Source: Roseibium sp. TrichSKD4
GTDB taxonomy: Bacteria > Pseudomonadota > Alphaproteobacteria > Rhizobiales > Stappiaceae
NCBI RefSeq assembly: GCF_000148725.1
Contig: NZ_GL476320.1
Span: forward strand, 62,001 to 126,000
Direction of reading: 5' to 3'
Length of the DNA: 64,000 bases
Each line of letters starts with the position of its first letter. Position 1 is the first letter of the stretch. A program made the position numbers and the translations under genes. Positions 51,833 through 60,385 of this stretch are shown in pieces. The notes below the pieces were generated by a model. The model worked only from the letters and a program-made list of their open reading frames with translations, was not told the DNA's origin and did no database searches.

Positions 51833-51872
51833 CATCGGGCATCTTTGGGCGTTTTAAACAAAATGCCCGATG
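51833..51872. promoter_or_regulatory. 10-bp inverted repeat in the MnmC-oxidase/mnmD divergent region
   Basis: CATCGGGCAT (51833-51842) and ATGCCCGATG (51863-51872) are perfect inverted copies separated by 20 bp, just upstream of mnmD. It may act as operator for both divergent genes or fold in the mnmD leader. Confidence 0.55.
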
Positions 51873-51896
51873 CTCTAGGCGAGAGGTGGATGTGAG

Positions 51897-52685
51897 GTGT
51901 GTGACAAAACGCAGCCCTCAGGCATGAAGCGTTCAGGGGAAAACACCGGCCAACAGGCACCTGATTTGGAATGGCTGGAAAACGATGTTCCCCGTGCGCC
52001 GCACTTTGACGATACTTATTTTTCCAAGGCAGGCGGTCTTGCCGAAACCAGATATGTGTTTTTGGGTGGCAACAGCCTTCCTGAGAGATGGGCCGGGCGC
52101 GAACAGTTTGCCATTGCAGAGTTCGGATTTGGCACTGGCCTCAATTTTCTGACAACCGAGAGAGTGTTTCGCGATAGCGGGGCTGCCGGTCATCTCACAT
52201 TTTTGTCGTTTGAACTCTTCCCGATGACCAAAGAACAGTTGCAACGCGCCTTGTCTGCTTTTCCCGAAGTGCAGGACGGTGCGCAAAATCTGTTGCAATT
52301 ATGGGCCCCTAAGCCCGGATGGAACACCCTGCAATTTGAAAACATCACGCTTGTGCTGGGAATTGGCGACGCGCGGGACCTGATTGATCAAATTGAGGTA
52401 GATGGGGAGGCGCTTAGCTGCCGGGCCAACAGAACCCGATTGACCCTTCCCCTAATTGATGCCTGGTATTTCGACGGGTTCAGCCCGTCCAAGAACCCAC
52501 AACTGTGGGAGGCTGATCTTCTTGCAAAAGCGCGGCAACTGACCGCGAAGGACGGGACACTCGCAACCTACACCTCAGCAGGGTGGGTGCGCAGAAACCT
52601 GCAAGCAGCGGGTTTTGATGTCAAAAAAACCAAAGGTTTTGCCGGAAAGCGGGAAATGGTGACCGGGACCAATCGCGCAGAGTAA
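51897..52685 (+). CDS. mnmD: tRNA 5-methylaminomethyl-2-thiouridine methyltransferase MnmD
   Basis: At 262 residues it is the DUF752-type methyltransferase: PDLEWLENDVPRAPHFDDTYFSKAGGLAETRYVFLGGN at the start, motif I IAEFGFGTGLNFLTT, then LSFELFPMTKEQL and IDAWYFDGFSPSKNPQLWEADLL, all MnmC N-domain signatures. It methylates nm5(s2)U34 in the tRNA wobble position. A GTG start behind GAGAGG is assumed; ATG 51924 is a possible alternative. The oxidase half is encoded divergently. Confidence 0.92.
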   Translation: MCDKTQPSGMKRSGENTGQQAPDLEWLENDVPRAPHFDDTYFSKAGGLAETRYVFLGGNSLPERWAGREQFAIAEFGFGTGLNFLTTERVFRDSGAAGHLTFLSFELFPMTKEQLQRALSAFPEVQDGAQNLLQLWAPKPGWNTLQFENITLVLGIGDARDLIDQIEVDGEALSCRANRTRLTLPLIDAWYFDGFSPSKNPQLWEADLLAKARQLTAKDGTLATYTSAGWVRRNLQAAGFDVKKTKGFAGKREMVTGTNRAE

Positions 52686-52720
52686 GTCGACCCTAACGAA
52701 TAGCAAATAGGAAGGCAGAC

Positions 52721-53029
52721 ATGACCGTTTCGCTACAAGTCATTTATCAGGCAACCGAGGGGAGCCGGTTTGATCATGATTACTACGAGAATACGCATAT
52801 ACCTTTGATGCACCAACACATGGGTGCTGGGATCCTTTCAACTGTGGTTGTTAAGGGTGTTGCTGGTGCCAGAGGCACTCCTGCGAAATTTCATGCGATT
52901 GCAACTGCCGTGTTCAAGGATCAGGCATCACTTGAAGAAGCGATGAAAGCTGCCGGGCCGGTGCTGGCTGATATTCCGAATTACACAGATGTACAGCCGG
53001 AAGTGTTGATCGGTGACGTGGTCGGTTGA
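52721..53029 (+). CDS. EthD family protein
   Basis: The 102-residue ferredoxin-like-fold protein has LQVIYQATEGSRFDHDYYENTHIPLMHQHM, the EthD pattern with conserved His, and PNYTDVQPEVLIGDVV at the end. EthD proteins form dimeric alpha+beta barrels and are needed for degradation of ethyl tert-butyl ether in Gordonia; most others are uncharacterised. AGGA precedes the ATG. It stands alone, 35 bp after mnmD. Confidence 0.85.
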   Translation: MTVSLQVIYQATEGSRFDHDYYENTHIPLMHQHMGAGILSTVVVKGVAGARGTPAKFHAIATAVFKDQASLEEAMKAAGPVLADIPNYTDVQPEVLIGDVVG

Positions 53030-53187
53030 GCAACGAATTAAGTCGTCAATCTGTCCCCCGACCTCGGGGTTGTACCTTGCCGTAAGAGGAAGAAAGAGGT
53101 GTGAAAACAAGGCCAAGAAATCTCTTTCTTATTTGCAATGCAAAAATTATACAGTGACGTTGGCGGAACAAAGTTTAATTGGGGAGT

Positions 53188-53997
53188 ATGTCACTGATGG
53201 ATATGCCGATGGAATATGCAGGCGCATACGGGCCTGTTGTCATTAATGCCGTAAAAGCGCTTGTAGTTCTAATTATCGGCTGGTTTTTGGCCGGTTTCCT
53301 GTCTTCGCTTGTGCGCAAGCGGGTGGTCAGCCACCCGAAGATTGACGACACGATCGGCAATTTCGTTGCCTCAATCGTCAAGTGGCTTGTCCTGTTGGTC
53401 ACCTTCATCGCTGTGCTTCAAATGTTTGGCATTGCGGCCACCAGCCTTGTTGCGGTGCTCGGCGCAGCCACGCTGGCCATTGGCTTGGCGCTGCAAGGTA
53501 CGTTGAGTGACATCGCCGCAGGCGTGATGCTGATCATCTTCCGCCCGTACAAGCTGGGTCAGTTTGTCGATATTGGTGGAACCTCAGGCACCGTCAAGGA
53601 CCTCAACCTTTTCATTACGGAACTGGTTACACCGGACAATGTCCAGATCATCATGCCGAATGGCAAGGCATGGGGCTCGGTTGTCACAAACTTCTCGGCC
53701 CATGACACCCGTCGTCTCGATCTGACCTTTGGCATTGATTATGGCGATGATGCCGACAAGGCAATTCAGCTAATTCTGGAAACTGCGAAAGCAGACAGCC
53801 GTGTTCATTCTGATCCTGAGCCGTGGGTTCGTGTCACCAATCTTGGGGATTCCTCAGTGGACCTCGGCGTGCGCTTGTGGTGCGATGCTGGCGATTATTG
53901 GGAACTCAAGTTCCACATGCTCAAAGAAGTCAAAGCTTCGTTCGACAAGAACGGCATCAACATTCCTTATCCGCACATCATGTCTGTGCCGAAATAA
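53188..53997 (+). CDS. Small-conductance mechanosensitive channel (MscS family)
   Basis: About 269 residues with three transmembrane helices. The pore-lining TM3 reads VAVLGAATLAIGLALQGTLSDIAAGVMLIIFRPYKLGQFVDIGG, with the Ala/Gly packing pattern and the beta-domain entry of MscS. The cytoplasmic part ends in a DKNGINIPYPH motif near the C-terminus. It releases solutes at hypoosmotic shock. Several in-frame ATG codons (53188, 53197, 53203) follow GGGGAG at 53181; 53197 has the better spacing. A strong terminator follows. Confidence 0.92.
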   Translation: MSLMDMPMEYAGAYGPVVINAVKALVVLIIGWFLAGFLSSLVRKRVVSHPKIDDTIGNFVASIVKWLVLLVTFIAVLQMFGIAATSLVAVLGAATLAIGLALQGTLSDIAAGVMLIIFRPYKLGQFVDIGGTSGTVKDLNLFITELVTPDNVQIIMPNGKAWGSVVTNFSAHDTRRLDLTFGIDYGDDADKAIQLILETAKADSRVHSDPEPWVRVTNLGDSSVDLGVRLWCDAGDYWELKFHMLKEVKASFDKNGINIPYPHIMSVPK

Positions 53998-54020
53998 ATC
54001 GGCCCGGCTTCACGCAAATT

Positions 54021-54045
54021 GGGCGGGGAATTCCCCGCCCTTTTT
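54021..54045 (+). terminator. Terminator of the MscS gene
   Basis: A perfect 8-bp stem GGGCGGGG/CCCCGCCC with an AATT loop is followed by TTTTT, 23 bp after the stop. It also faces the convergent SDR gene end. Confidence 0.93.
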
Positions 54046-54046
54046 C

Positions 54047-54793
54047 TTACCCGCGGCCTATCAGCGGCATCTTGGTGGCCATGATGGTCATGAACTGAAC
54101 ATTGGCGGAGAGCGGCAGGCGCGCCATGTTCAAAACCGCATCTGCAACATGCTCAACATCCATCACGGGTTCCGGCATCACCGTGCCATTTGCCTGTGGT
54201 TTGCCGTTTTCAAAATCTGCCGTCATTTCCGATGCGGCATTGCCGATATCAATCTGACCGCAGGCAATATCGAAAGCGCGTCCATCGAGAGACAGAGTTT
54301 TCGTGAGGCCGGTAATGGCGTGTTTTGTAGTCGTGTAGGGCACAGAGCCGGGGCGCGGAACGCTTGCTGAGATAGAGCCGTTGTTGATGATCCGCCCGCC
54401 CTTCGGCGACTGGCGGCGCATCATCGCGAAAGCCCCACGGGCAATCAAAAAGGCGCCATGAAGATTTACATTCAAAACGGTTAGCCAGTCCTCAACCGGG
54501 ATCTCGTCAATCGGCGCAGCCGCAACGTTGTTGCCGGCATTGTTGAAGACCACATCCAGACGGCCAAAGCGGGTGTCGATTTTCTCAAAAAGCGCATCGA
54601 CTTGATCTGCCTGGGACACGTCGCATGGCACACACAAGGCATTTTCGCTGCCCGCAGCAGCTTCGAGCAAGCGGGCTTCCCTGCGACCGGTCAGGACAAC
54701 GTTCGCACCTTCTCTCAAAAACGCCTGAGCCGTTGCGCGCCCGATCCCGGAACTCGCTCCGGTGACAAGTACCACCTTGTTCGCCAGTGTCAT
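54047..54793 (-). CDS. SDR family oxidoreductase
   Basis: The 248-residue classical short-chain dehydrogenase has the NAD(P)-binding TGASSGIGRATA, NNAGN, an active-site Ser in NNGSIS, and YTTTKHAI (YxxxK). An Arg after strand 2 (LTGRREARL) suggests preference for NADPH. The substrate is unknown. It lies downstream of the antiporter gene on the same strand (69 bp apart), without visible functional connection. Confidence 0.9.
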   Translation of the reverse strand: MTLANKVVLVTGASSGIGRATAQAFLREGANVVLTGRREARLLEAAAGSENALCVPCDVSQADQVDALFEKIDTRFGRLDVVFNNAGNNVAAAPIDEIPVEDWLTVLNVNLHGAFLIARGAFAMMRRQSPKGGRIINNGSISASVPRPGSVPYTTTKHAITGLTKTLSLDGRAFDIACGQIDIGNAASEMTADFENGKPQANGTVMPEPVMDVEHVADAVLNMARLPLSANVQFMTIMATKMPLIGRG

Positions 54794-54862
54794 GGCATCC
54801 TCCCATTTTCTGATCTCACGCCAGAGTTCCTGACGAATGCTGGATGCACAAGACAGCCTTGG

Positions 54863-57430
54863 TCAGCTTTGGTTCGCCTCGGTCGTTTTTGCAGCACTTG
54901 TTTCCTTTTCGCCGTCATTGCCGCCTGGAGGAGGCATATCTTGCGGTGGGGCCGCGTTCATATAAATGCGCTTTTGGGAAAGCTGATCCACATGTTCTTT
55001 TAGATCGGGAGCGCGGTCCATAAGGGCACGGAAGTCAGCTGCACTGAGCATCAGCAGTTGGCAGTAACCGAGCGCGATCACGTCAGCGCTCCGTGGTTGC
55101 CCGGTGACAAGTGCAATTTCGCCAAAGATATCACCGCGTCCAAGACGCAGGACGTTGGTTTCCGTCTGAACTTCGACCGCGCCAGAAGCAATGAAAAACG
55201 CCTTATCGCCCTTGTCGCCTTTTCGGATCAGCCTGTCGCCGGGTATGGCAAAACGCGGCCGCATCATGCGGGCAATGTCTTTCCGGCGCTCTTCTGAAAG
55301 CTCGGAAAAAAGAGCATGTTGGGACAAAAGTTCCTCGGTTTTCATGCGCAAATCGAGTTCTGATCGTGTCATCGTCTCATGGCGCACACGAGAGGTTTCT
55401 CGCAAAAGATCGTTGTAGAGTTCAGCGCCGATCAAAGAACTTGAATGGGCATCGGCAAAGCTTGCTTCTTCCAGCCGCAGACCGGTGCGACGCAAGAACA
55501 GTTCTTCTTGCGAATCGGCATAGTCGGGGTACTGCAACCGGATTGCCTCAATTGCCTTGAGTATCTCACCGCGCCGCGCCGCAAGCGTCTCGTGCAAGAT
55601 GTCGCCGACACGCGGTCCAACCAAGGGTCTGATCCGGCTACGGTTAAAGGCAACCAGCTCACGAGAAACGATCCGGCAGACCAGCAGAAACTCCAGACGA
55701 TCTGAGAGCAACGTGGCCAGAGGTCTGTCCAGTTTGAACCTGCGTTGCAGGATTTGGGCAATGCGGAAACGCCAGCTGAATTGCAATGGTTCTCGCGCGG
55801 CCCTGTTGTAACCCGCGCGGCCAGCTTGACGCGTCTGGTCGCCAATCCGTCCAGCCAGCGCCAAATGCATGCTGACCGTACGATTGGATAGCGTCTTTTC
55901 ATTAAAGTGATTGAGCACCAGTTGGCGCTCTTTGTCCGCCAGCGCAATCAGTCCCAGAATCACGCGGTCCTTGTCCGCCAGATCTTTCGATTTGCTGGCA
56001 GCTTCAAGCGCTGTTTCGGCGCGTTCGCCGTAATTCTCAATAATCGGAGCTGAGACGCTCGGGTCGATCTGGTAGTCTTGAGCAGCCTCTGTCACGCCCT
56101 GGCGCACATCTGACAGAGCCAGCGCAAGATATTGACTGCGCAGCGCCTGATCGCGGGCATTCAGCCGGTCGAGCCCAAGGATGCGAATAAGGGTCTTTAA
56201 GCTGGTGCCGTAGACCAACAGGGTGAAGAGCACAAATCCGGTTGCCAGCTTGGTCACAAAACTTGAAACGTCATCCGGGAGCCCAGGGTGTTCGGCAACG
56301 CTCAACGCTAGTGTCAATGTGATGGCTCCACGCATGCCACCCCACAAAATCACCGTTTTGAATTTGGTGCTCACTTCGCGTTTGGGATCAAATAGGGACA
56401 GCGCGGGCAAGAGGCCAAAAATGACCAGTGCGCGGGAGGCAAGCGCTGCAACAATAACAACGGCCAGCAGTAAAACATCCAAAAGCGAGAAACCGGCAAC
56501 CAGCCGCGGGATGAGGATGGAGGCCAGAACGAAGATCAGGGATGAGGCCCAAAAGGCGATCTGCTCCCAGACATTGTTGAGAAAGGTCCAGTGTTGCGGG
56601 GAAATGCGGGACGGGCCGTAGAGGTTGAACACGATGCCTGCGGCCACAACAGCAACCACCGCAGACACATCTGCAAACTGGTCACTGACCACATAAATCG
56701 CGTAGGGCAGGGCGAGGCTTAGTGTCACTTGCGCAAGGGGGAGATCGCGTAAAAGCGGCAAGAGCAGCACAAAGAGCCGGGCAACGGCGACACCGACAAT
56801 CAGCCCGCCGATGAAAGATCGACCAAACGCAACGGCTGCCTGAAGCGCATCCGGCTCGGCTTGTCCGGTCAAGATGCCGAGCAGGATCACGAAGATAACG
56901 ATGGCTGCTGCATCGTTCAAAAGGCTTTCACCTTCAACAATCCGCCCCAAACGGGCAGGCGCGCCAATGTCACGGAAAATGGCAACGACCGCGACCGGGT
57001 CGGTGGTGGCGACGATGGCACCAAGAAGCAAGCACGTCACCAGCGAAAAGCCCGCCAGCGGGTAAAGCGCAAAACCTATAAAGGCCGTTGCCGCCAAAAC
57101 GGCAATCACCGCCATCACAAGAATGGGGCCGATATCCTCCATGATCCGCCGAAAATCGAGGGTCAAAGACGTTTGAAACAGAAGGATTGGCAGAAAAATG
57201 TAGAGGATTTTCTCTGAATCGAGCGGCAGGTTTACAAAGACATTGGCGATCTCGTTGAACGCATCTGTCTGCGGCGTATAGAGCAGATAGGTGGCTGCTA
57301 TTCCGATGAGTGTGCCAACCATGGCAAGCAGCACGCTGGGCGCGAGCCCCAGCCGCCGCGCCAGCGGTTGCAGCAGAGAAATGGTAATAAGCAAGAGCGC
57401 AAAGGCGCCGACAACAATTGGTGTTTCCAT
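54863..57430 (-). CDS. Na+/H+ antiporter (CPA1/NhaP type) with cyclic-nucleotide-binding domain
   Basis: About 855 residues. The first 400 form a 12-helix CPA1 exchanger, with GAIVATTDPVAVVAIFRDIGAP and EGESLLNDAAAIVIF containing the ion-binding TD and ND residues. A long helical cytoplasmic region follows. Residues about 700-820 form a cNMP-binding domain: IPGDRLIRKGDKGDKAFFIASGAVEVQ, FGEIALVTGQPRSADVIAL (with the phosphate-binding Arg). Ligand-controlled cation/proton exchange is likely. ATG 57430 begins the first helix; upstream codons to 57454 are improbable. Confidence 0.9.
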   Translation of the reverse strand: METPIVVGAFALLLITISLLQPLARRLGLAPSVLLAMVGTLIGIAATYLLYTPQTDAFNEIANVFVNLPLDSEKILYIFLPILLFQTSLTLDFRRIMEDIGPILVMAVIAVLAATAFIGFALYPLAGFSLVTCLLLGAIVATTDPVAVVAIFRDIGAPARLGRIVEGESLLNDAAAIVIFVILLGILTGQAEPDALQAAVAFGRSFIGGLIVGVAVARLFVLLLPLLRDLPLAQVTLSLALPYAIYVVSDQFADVSAVVAVVAAGIVFNLYGPSRISPQHWTFLNNVWEQIAFWASSLIFVLASILIPRLVAGFSLLDVLLLAVVIVAALASRALVIFGLLPALSLFDPKREVSTKFKTVILWGGMRGAITLTLALSVAEHPGLPDDVSSFVTKLATGFVLFTLLVYGTSLKTLIRILGLDRLNARDQALRSQYLALALSDVRQGVTEAAQDYQIDPSVSAPIIENYGERAETALEAASKSKDLADKDRVILGLIALADKERQLVLNHFNEKTLSNRTVSMHLALAGRIGDQTRQAGRAGYNRAAREPLQFSWRFRIAQILQRRFKLDRPLATLLSDRLEFLLVCRIVSRELVAFNRSRIRPLVGPRVGDILHETLAARRGEILKAIEAIRLQYPDYADSQEELFLRRTGLRLEEASFADAHSSSLIGAELYNDLLRETSRVRHETMTRSELDLRMKTEELLSQHALFSELSEERRKDIARMMRPRFAIPGDRLIRKGDKGDKAFFIASGAVEVQTETNVLRLGRGDIFGEIALVTGQPRSADVIALGYCQLLMLSAADFRALMDRAPDLKEHVDQLSQKRIYMNAAPPQDMPPPGGNDGEKETSAAKTTEANQS

Positions 57431-57518
57431 GCGCGCATGGTGCCCTCTGCGCATGGCAATTCCAAGTTATCTTGCTGAAAAACTTTCGTCTTTTAGGCGT
57501 AACTGTGCAGAAAGCGGC

Positions 57519-59078
57519 TCAAGTCGCTGCATTGGCACTTTTGCCAAATAGTTTCCGGAACGGCCAGGTCAGGAACGAGACCTGAGAAACGATGGCCACC
57601 CAGATCATTCCCGGCATGAACATGATGGCAGCGAAGGGAACGAAGGTGACAGCGCGGGTCCACCGTAAGCCTTTCGAGAAATCCTCATCATCCTTGGCTT
57701 TCCGGCCCACGAGCCTCCAAAGCGCTGTCCACCAGCCCCAGGTTTTCGTCGAGACAAAGATGAAAACAACTGTGAAAAGCCCTGCGACGATGATGTCGAT
57801 GTTCTTGAACCACGGAATCCAGCGGCTTTTCACTTCCTCTGTATGGTCCGGGTCTTCAGCGTTGATTTCAACGCGGTTTGCCCCAAAGCGCAGTCCTGCT
57901 TCCAAGAGCCACCCCGCCGTTGTGTAATCAGACCCCGGAGCCGTTTGGGCCAGATCGCCTGACTGCGCGCGGGCAGAATTGTGCAAGGTCATGGAGATGC
58001 GGGTGCGCGTATCCTCAGTCGCATTAATGACCGTTCGGGAATTGGGGGGTGTTACAGCCTTCATCAGATCGGCCTGCGTAAAGGCTTTCTGGGCTTCTTC
58101 AAAACGCTTTTCGAGCTTGGTCTTTGAAAAAAGTATCTGTCCGGGTTGAACGGTCGAGCCGGTGTCGACAACCATCAGGTTGACCCGTTGACGCGAGGCG
58201 GAGGAGTTGAGTGCAGTTAGGTCTAGGTCCACCGTCCGGTTGCCGTCCTTCACGCTCAAGGTTCGTTTGCCGGTGGTGGGGTCAGTCGTAACCTTGCCGC
58301 CAACCATCAGCGTCCGGTTCTTGTATTTTGCCAAACTGGACTCCAGCAAATTCGGGTCGAGAATGGAGTTTGGGTCGTTTACTGCCTGGCGGGCGGCCTG
58401 CTCTTTTGCCTGTCGGCTGCTGTCAAACCGGGCGATCTTCAGATCGGCCTTGTTGACCTTGGTATTGAGGAACTTGAGGTTGGCATCCAGCGCTTTCAAA
58501 GAAGCAGGGTTAAACAGCACGTCCTTGTCCAACTCGATCACCAATCTGGAGCGGTTGCCCGCATGAACCTGCTTGAGCGGCAATGTCTTCCCGGACTCAC
58601 GCACCATCTGAAGGTCGAGGTTTTTCGGCAAAACGCCCATTTCGTCGCGAAGCTTGAAGAAGTCCGTCTCACGGATGGCGATCTGTGCGCCCTTCATTTT
58701 CTTGATCGTGGGAGCATCTCCAGCCAAGCCCTTGAAGGTTCTAGACGAAACGCTCTCCGCCGCATCAGATACGTCATCAAGGGAAGACAGCGGGACTTCC
58801 TGACCGGTTTCGGTGATTATCCGCCAGGTCCCATTTTCACCCGGTAGAAGCGCAAGGCTTGCCGCACCTTCTTTGGTAGGGAGTTTTTTCGCGAACCAGA
58901 TGCCATCATCAAGGCTGGGTGTTGGCGCATCGAACTTCTTTCCAACGCTCCCAGCAGCATCAGCGCCTTCTCTTGCCAATTTGGACAAAAGCCCCGCACT
59001 GGCAGGCAGATTTGAAACCGAAAGACACAGGACGCACAGCGCTGCGATGAGCGCTTTTTTGAATGAAAACAAAGACAT
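57519..59078 (-). CDS. Unrecognised exported protein with two C-terminal membrane helices
   Basis: The 519-residue protein has a signal peptide (about 1-28, ending PASAG), an extracytoplasmic region of about 370 residues rich in Lys and Asp, and two transmembrane helices near the C-terminus (about residues 425-445 and 470-495), the second followed by a short tail. TTDPTTGKRTLSVKDGNRTVDLDL suggests beta structure. No family was recognised. It lies 88 bp upstream of the antiporter gene on the same strand, so co-transcription is possible. Confidence 0.65.
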   Translation of the reverse strand: MSLFSFKKALIAALCVLCLSVSNLPASAGLLSKLAREGADAAGSVGKKFDAPTPSLDDGIWFAKKLPTKEGAASLALLPGENGTWRIITETGQEVPLSSLDDVSDAAESVSSRTFKGLAGDAPTIKKMKGAQIAIRETDFFKLRDEMGVLPKNLDLQMVRESGKTLPLKQVHAGNRSRLVIELDKDVLFNPASLKALDANLKFLNTKVNKADLKIARFDSSRQAKEQAARQAVNDPNSILDPNLLESSLAKYKNRTLMVGGKVTTDPTTGKRTLSVKDGNRTVDLDLTALNSSASRQRVNLMVVDTGSTVQPGQILFSKTKLEKRFEEAQKAFTQADLMKAVTPPNSRTVINATEDTRTRISMTLHNSARAQSGDLAQTAPGSDYTTAGWLLEAGLRFGANRVEINAEDPDHTEEVKSRWIPWFKNIDIIVAGLFTVVFIFVSTKTWGWWTALWRLVGRKAKDDEDFSKGLRWTRAVTFVPFAAIMFMPGMIWVAIVSQVSFLTWPFRKLFGKSANAAT

Positions 59079-59211
59079 TGGAGTGCTTTCGCAATAAGCA
59101 AAATGAAGACGTTCAAGTGTGACGTAAGGTCATCATGAAAATCATCAATGTCAACACTGCCTTGTTGGAAGGTGCGAAGAAAAATTGTGAAAATGTCGTA
59201 GGGCTAGAATA

Positions 59212-60129
59212 TCAGCTCTTAGAGCCCTTGCGCTCCGACAAGTAGATCCCGCCAAGAACCAGTGCCAGAGCAACTCCGTGGTGCCAGCGGAATGGTTCGC
59301 CAAGGACCAGAACGGCGAGAATTGGCGCAAAGATGGGGACCAAATTGACAAATACACCAGCGCGCGCTGGTCCGATCAACTCAACACCGCGCATGAAGAA
59401 GATTTGCGCAAGGCATGACGGAAACAACGAAATGTAAAGCACGACCATCCAGCCGTTGAAGGTTGGCCATTGAGCTGTGTTTGTCGCGATTTCAAACCAG
59501 AGCGCGGGTAGGGAGGTGACGGCTGCGATCATGGACAGCACGGCAAAAAACACCAGTCCTGACACCTGCGGACGTTGGCGCAATGCCAGCGTGTAGCCCG
59601 AATAAAGCAGACAGGCCAAAAGCATGATGCCGTCTCCCGGATTGACGGAAAGAGACAGCAGGATTTCCAGATTGCCCTTCGAGGCGACAAGCGCAACACC
59701 GACCAACGTAATGAAAATACCGATCACTTGAGCAAGCGTGGTGCGTGTTTGGAAAAACAACATCGCGCCAATCAGCACAAATATCGGGACGGAGCCTTGG
59801 ATAATGCCGATATTCACGGCTGTCGTCGTATAGGCGGCGATGTAAAACAGCGAGTTGAACGCAATAAACCCAAAGCCTGCCATCAGGATCATGCGCCCGA
59901 AATAGGGCTTCATCATTGGCCATTCGGCCCGAATGCGCGGCCACAGAAACAGCCCCATCACCACGGCAACAATCCACCAACGCAAGGTGACGATCACCAT
60001 CGGTGACACTTCGCCGATTGCCAGGCGCCCAGCCACAGCATTGCCCGCCCAAAACAGGGTTGTGAGGATCAACAGCAGGATGGCGTTGCCGTAAAGACGG
60101 CCACCCAGACCGATGGAAGTGCTGGACAT
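59212..60129 (-). CDS. DMT-superfamily transporter (EamA)
   Basis: The 305-residue protein has ten predicted membrane helices in two EamA repeats (about 10-145 and 160-300). The first has LFWAGNAVAGRLAIGEVSPMVIVTLRWWIV, the typical family start, and ends with GVALVASKGN; the second ends VLGEPFRWHHGVALALVLGGIYLSER. Such carriers export amino acids or metabolites. The substrate is unknown and it stands alone. Confidence 0.9.
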   Translation of the reverse strand: MSSTSIGLGGRLYGNAILLLILTTLFWAGNAVAGRLAIGEVSPMVIVTLRWWIVAVVMGLFLWPRIRAEWPMMKPYFGRMILMAGFGFIAFNSLFYIAAYTTTAVNIGIIQGSVPIFVLIGAMLFFQTRTTLAQVIGIFITLVGVALVASKGNLEILLSLSVNPGDGIMLLACLLYSGYTLALRQRPQVSGLVFFAVLSMIAAVTSLPALWFEIATNTAQWPTFNGWMVVLYISLFPSCLAQIFFMRGVELIGPARAGVFVNLVPIFAPILAVLVLGEPFRWHHGVALALVLGGIYLSERKGSKS

Positions 60130-60385
60130 GTGTGCCTCTTGTCAGGCGGGTGAAAGATCATCGGGAGTTCGATTTATCCGACATGGCGCAGTTTCGCTGC
60201 TGAGGCAAGGAGACTTTCCGATAAACGCAACTTACTAGAAAAGATAAAGATGAGTTTGATTATTTCGTTTTTGGAAAAAGTCATTGTGGTCTTAGCCGCA
60301 TTGACCCATCAAGGCGAAAGGCACACAACACTGGTCAGAATTGGCATTGGTTCCAAGTTTTAATCACTGGATGAGGATGAATTCC
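60130..60385. other. Divergent gap between the EamA and malate synthase genes
   Basis: This 256-bp segment holds no ORF of note and is AT-rich near 60230-60290. It must carry both promoters. No palindrome worth listing was seen. Confidence 0.4.
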
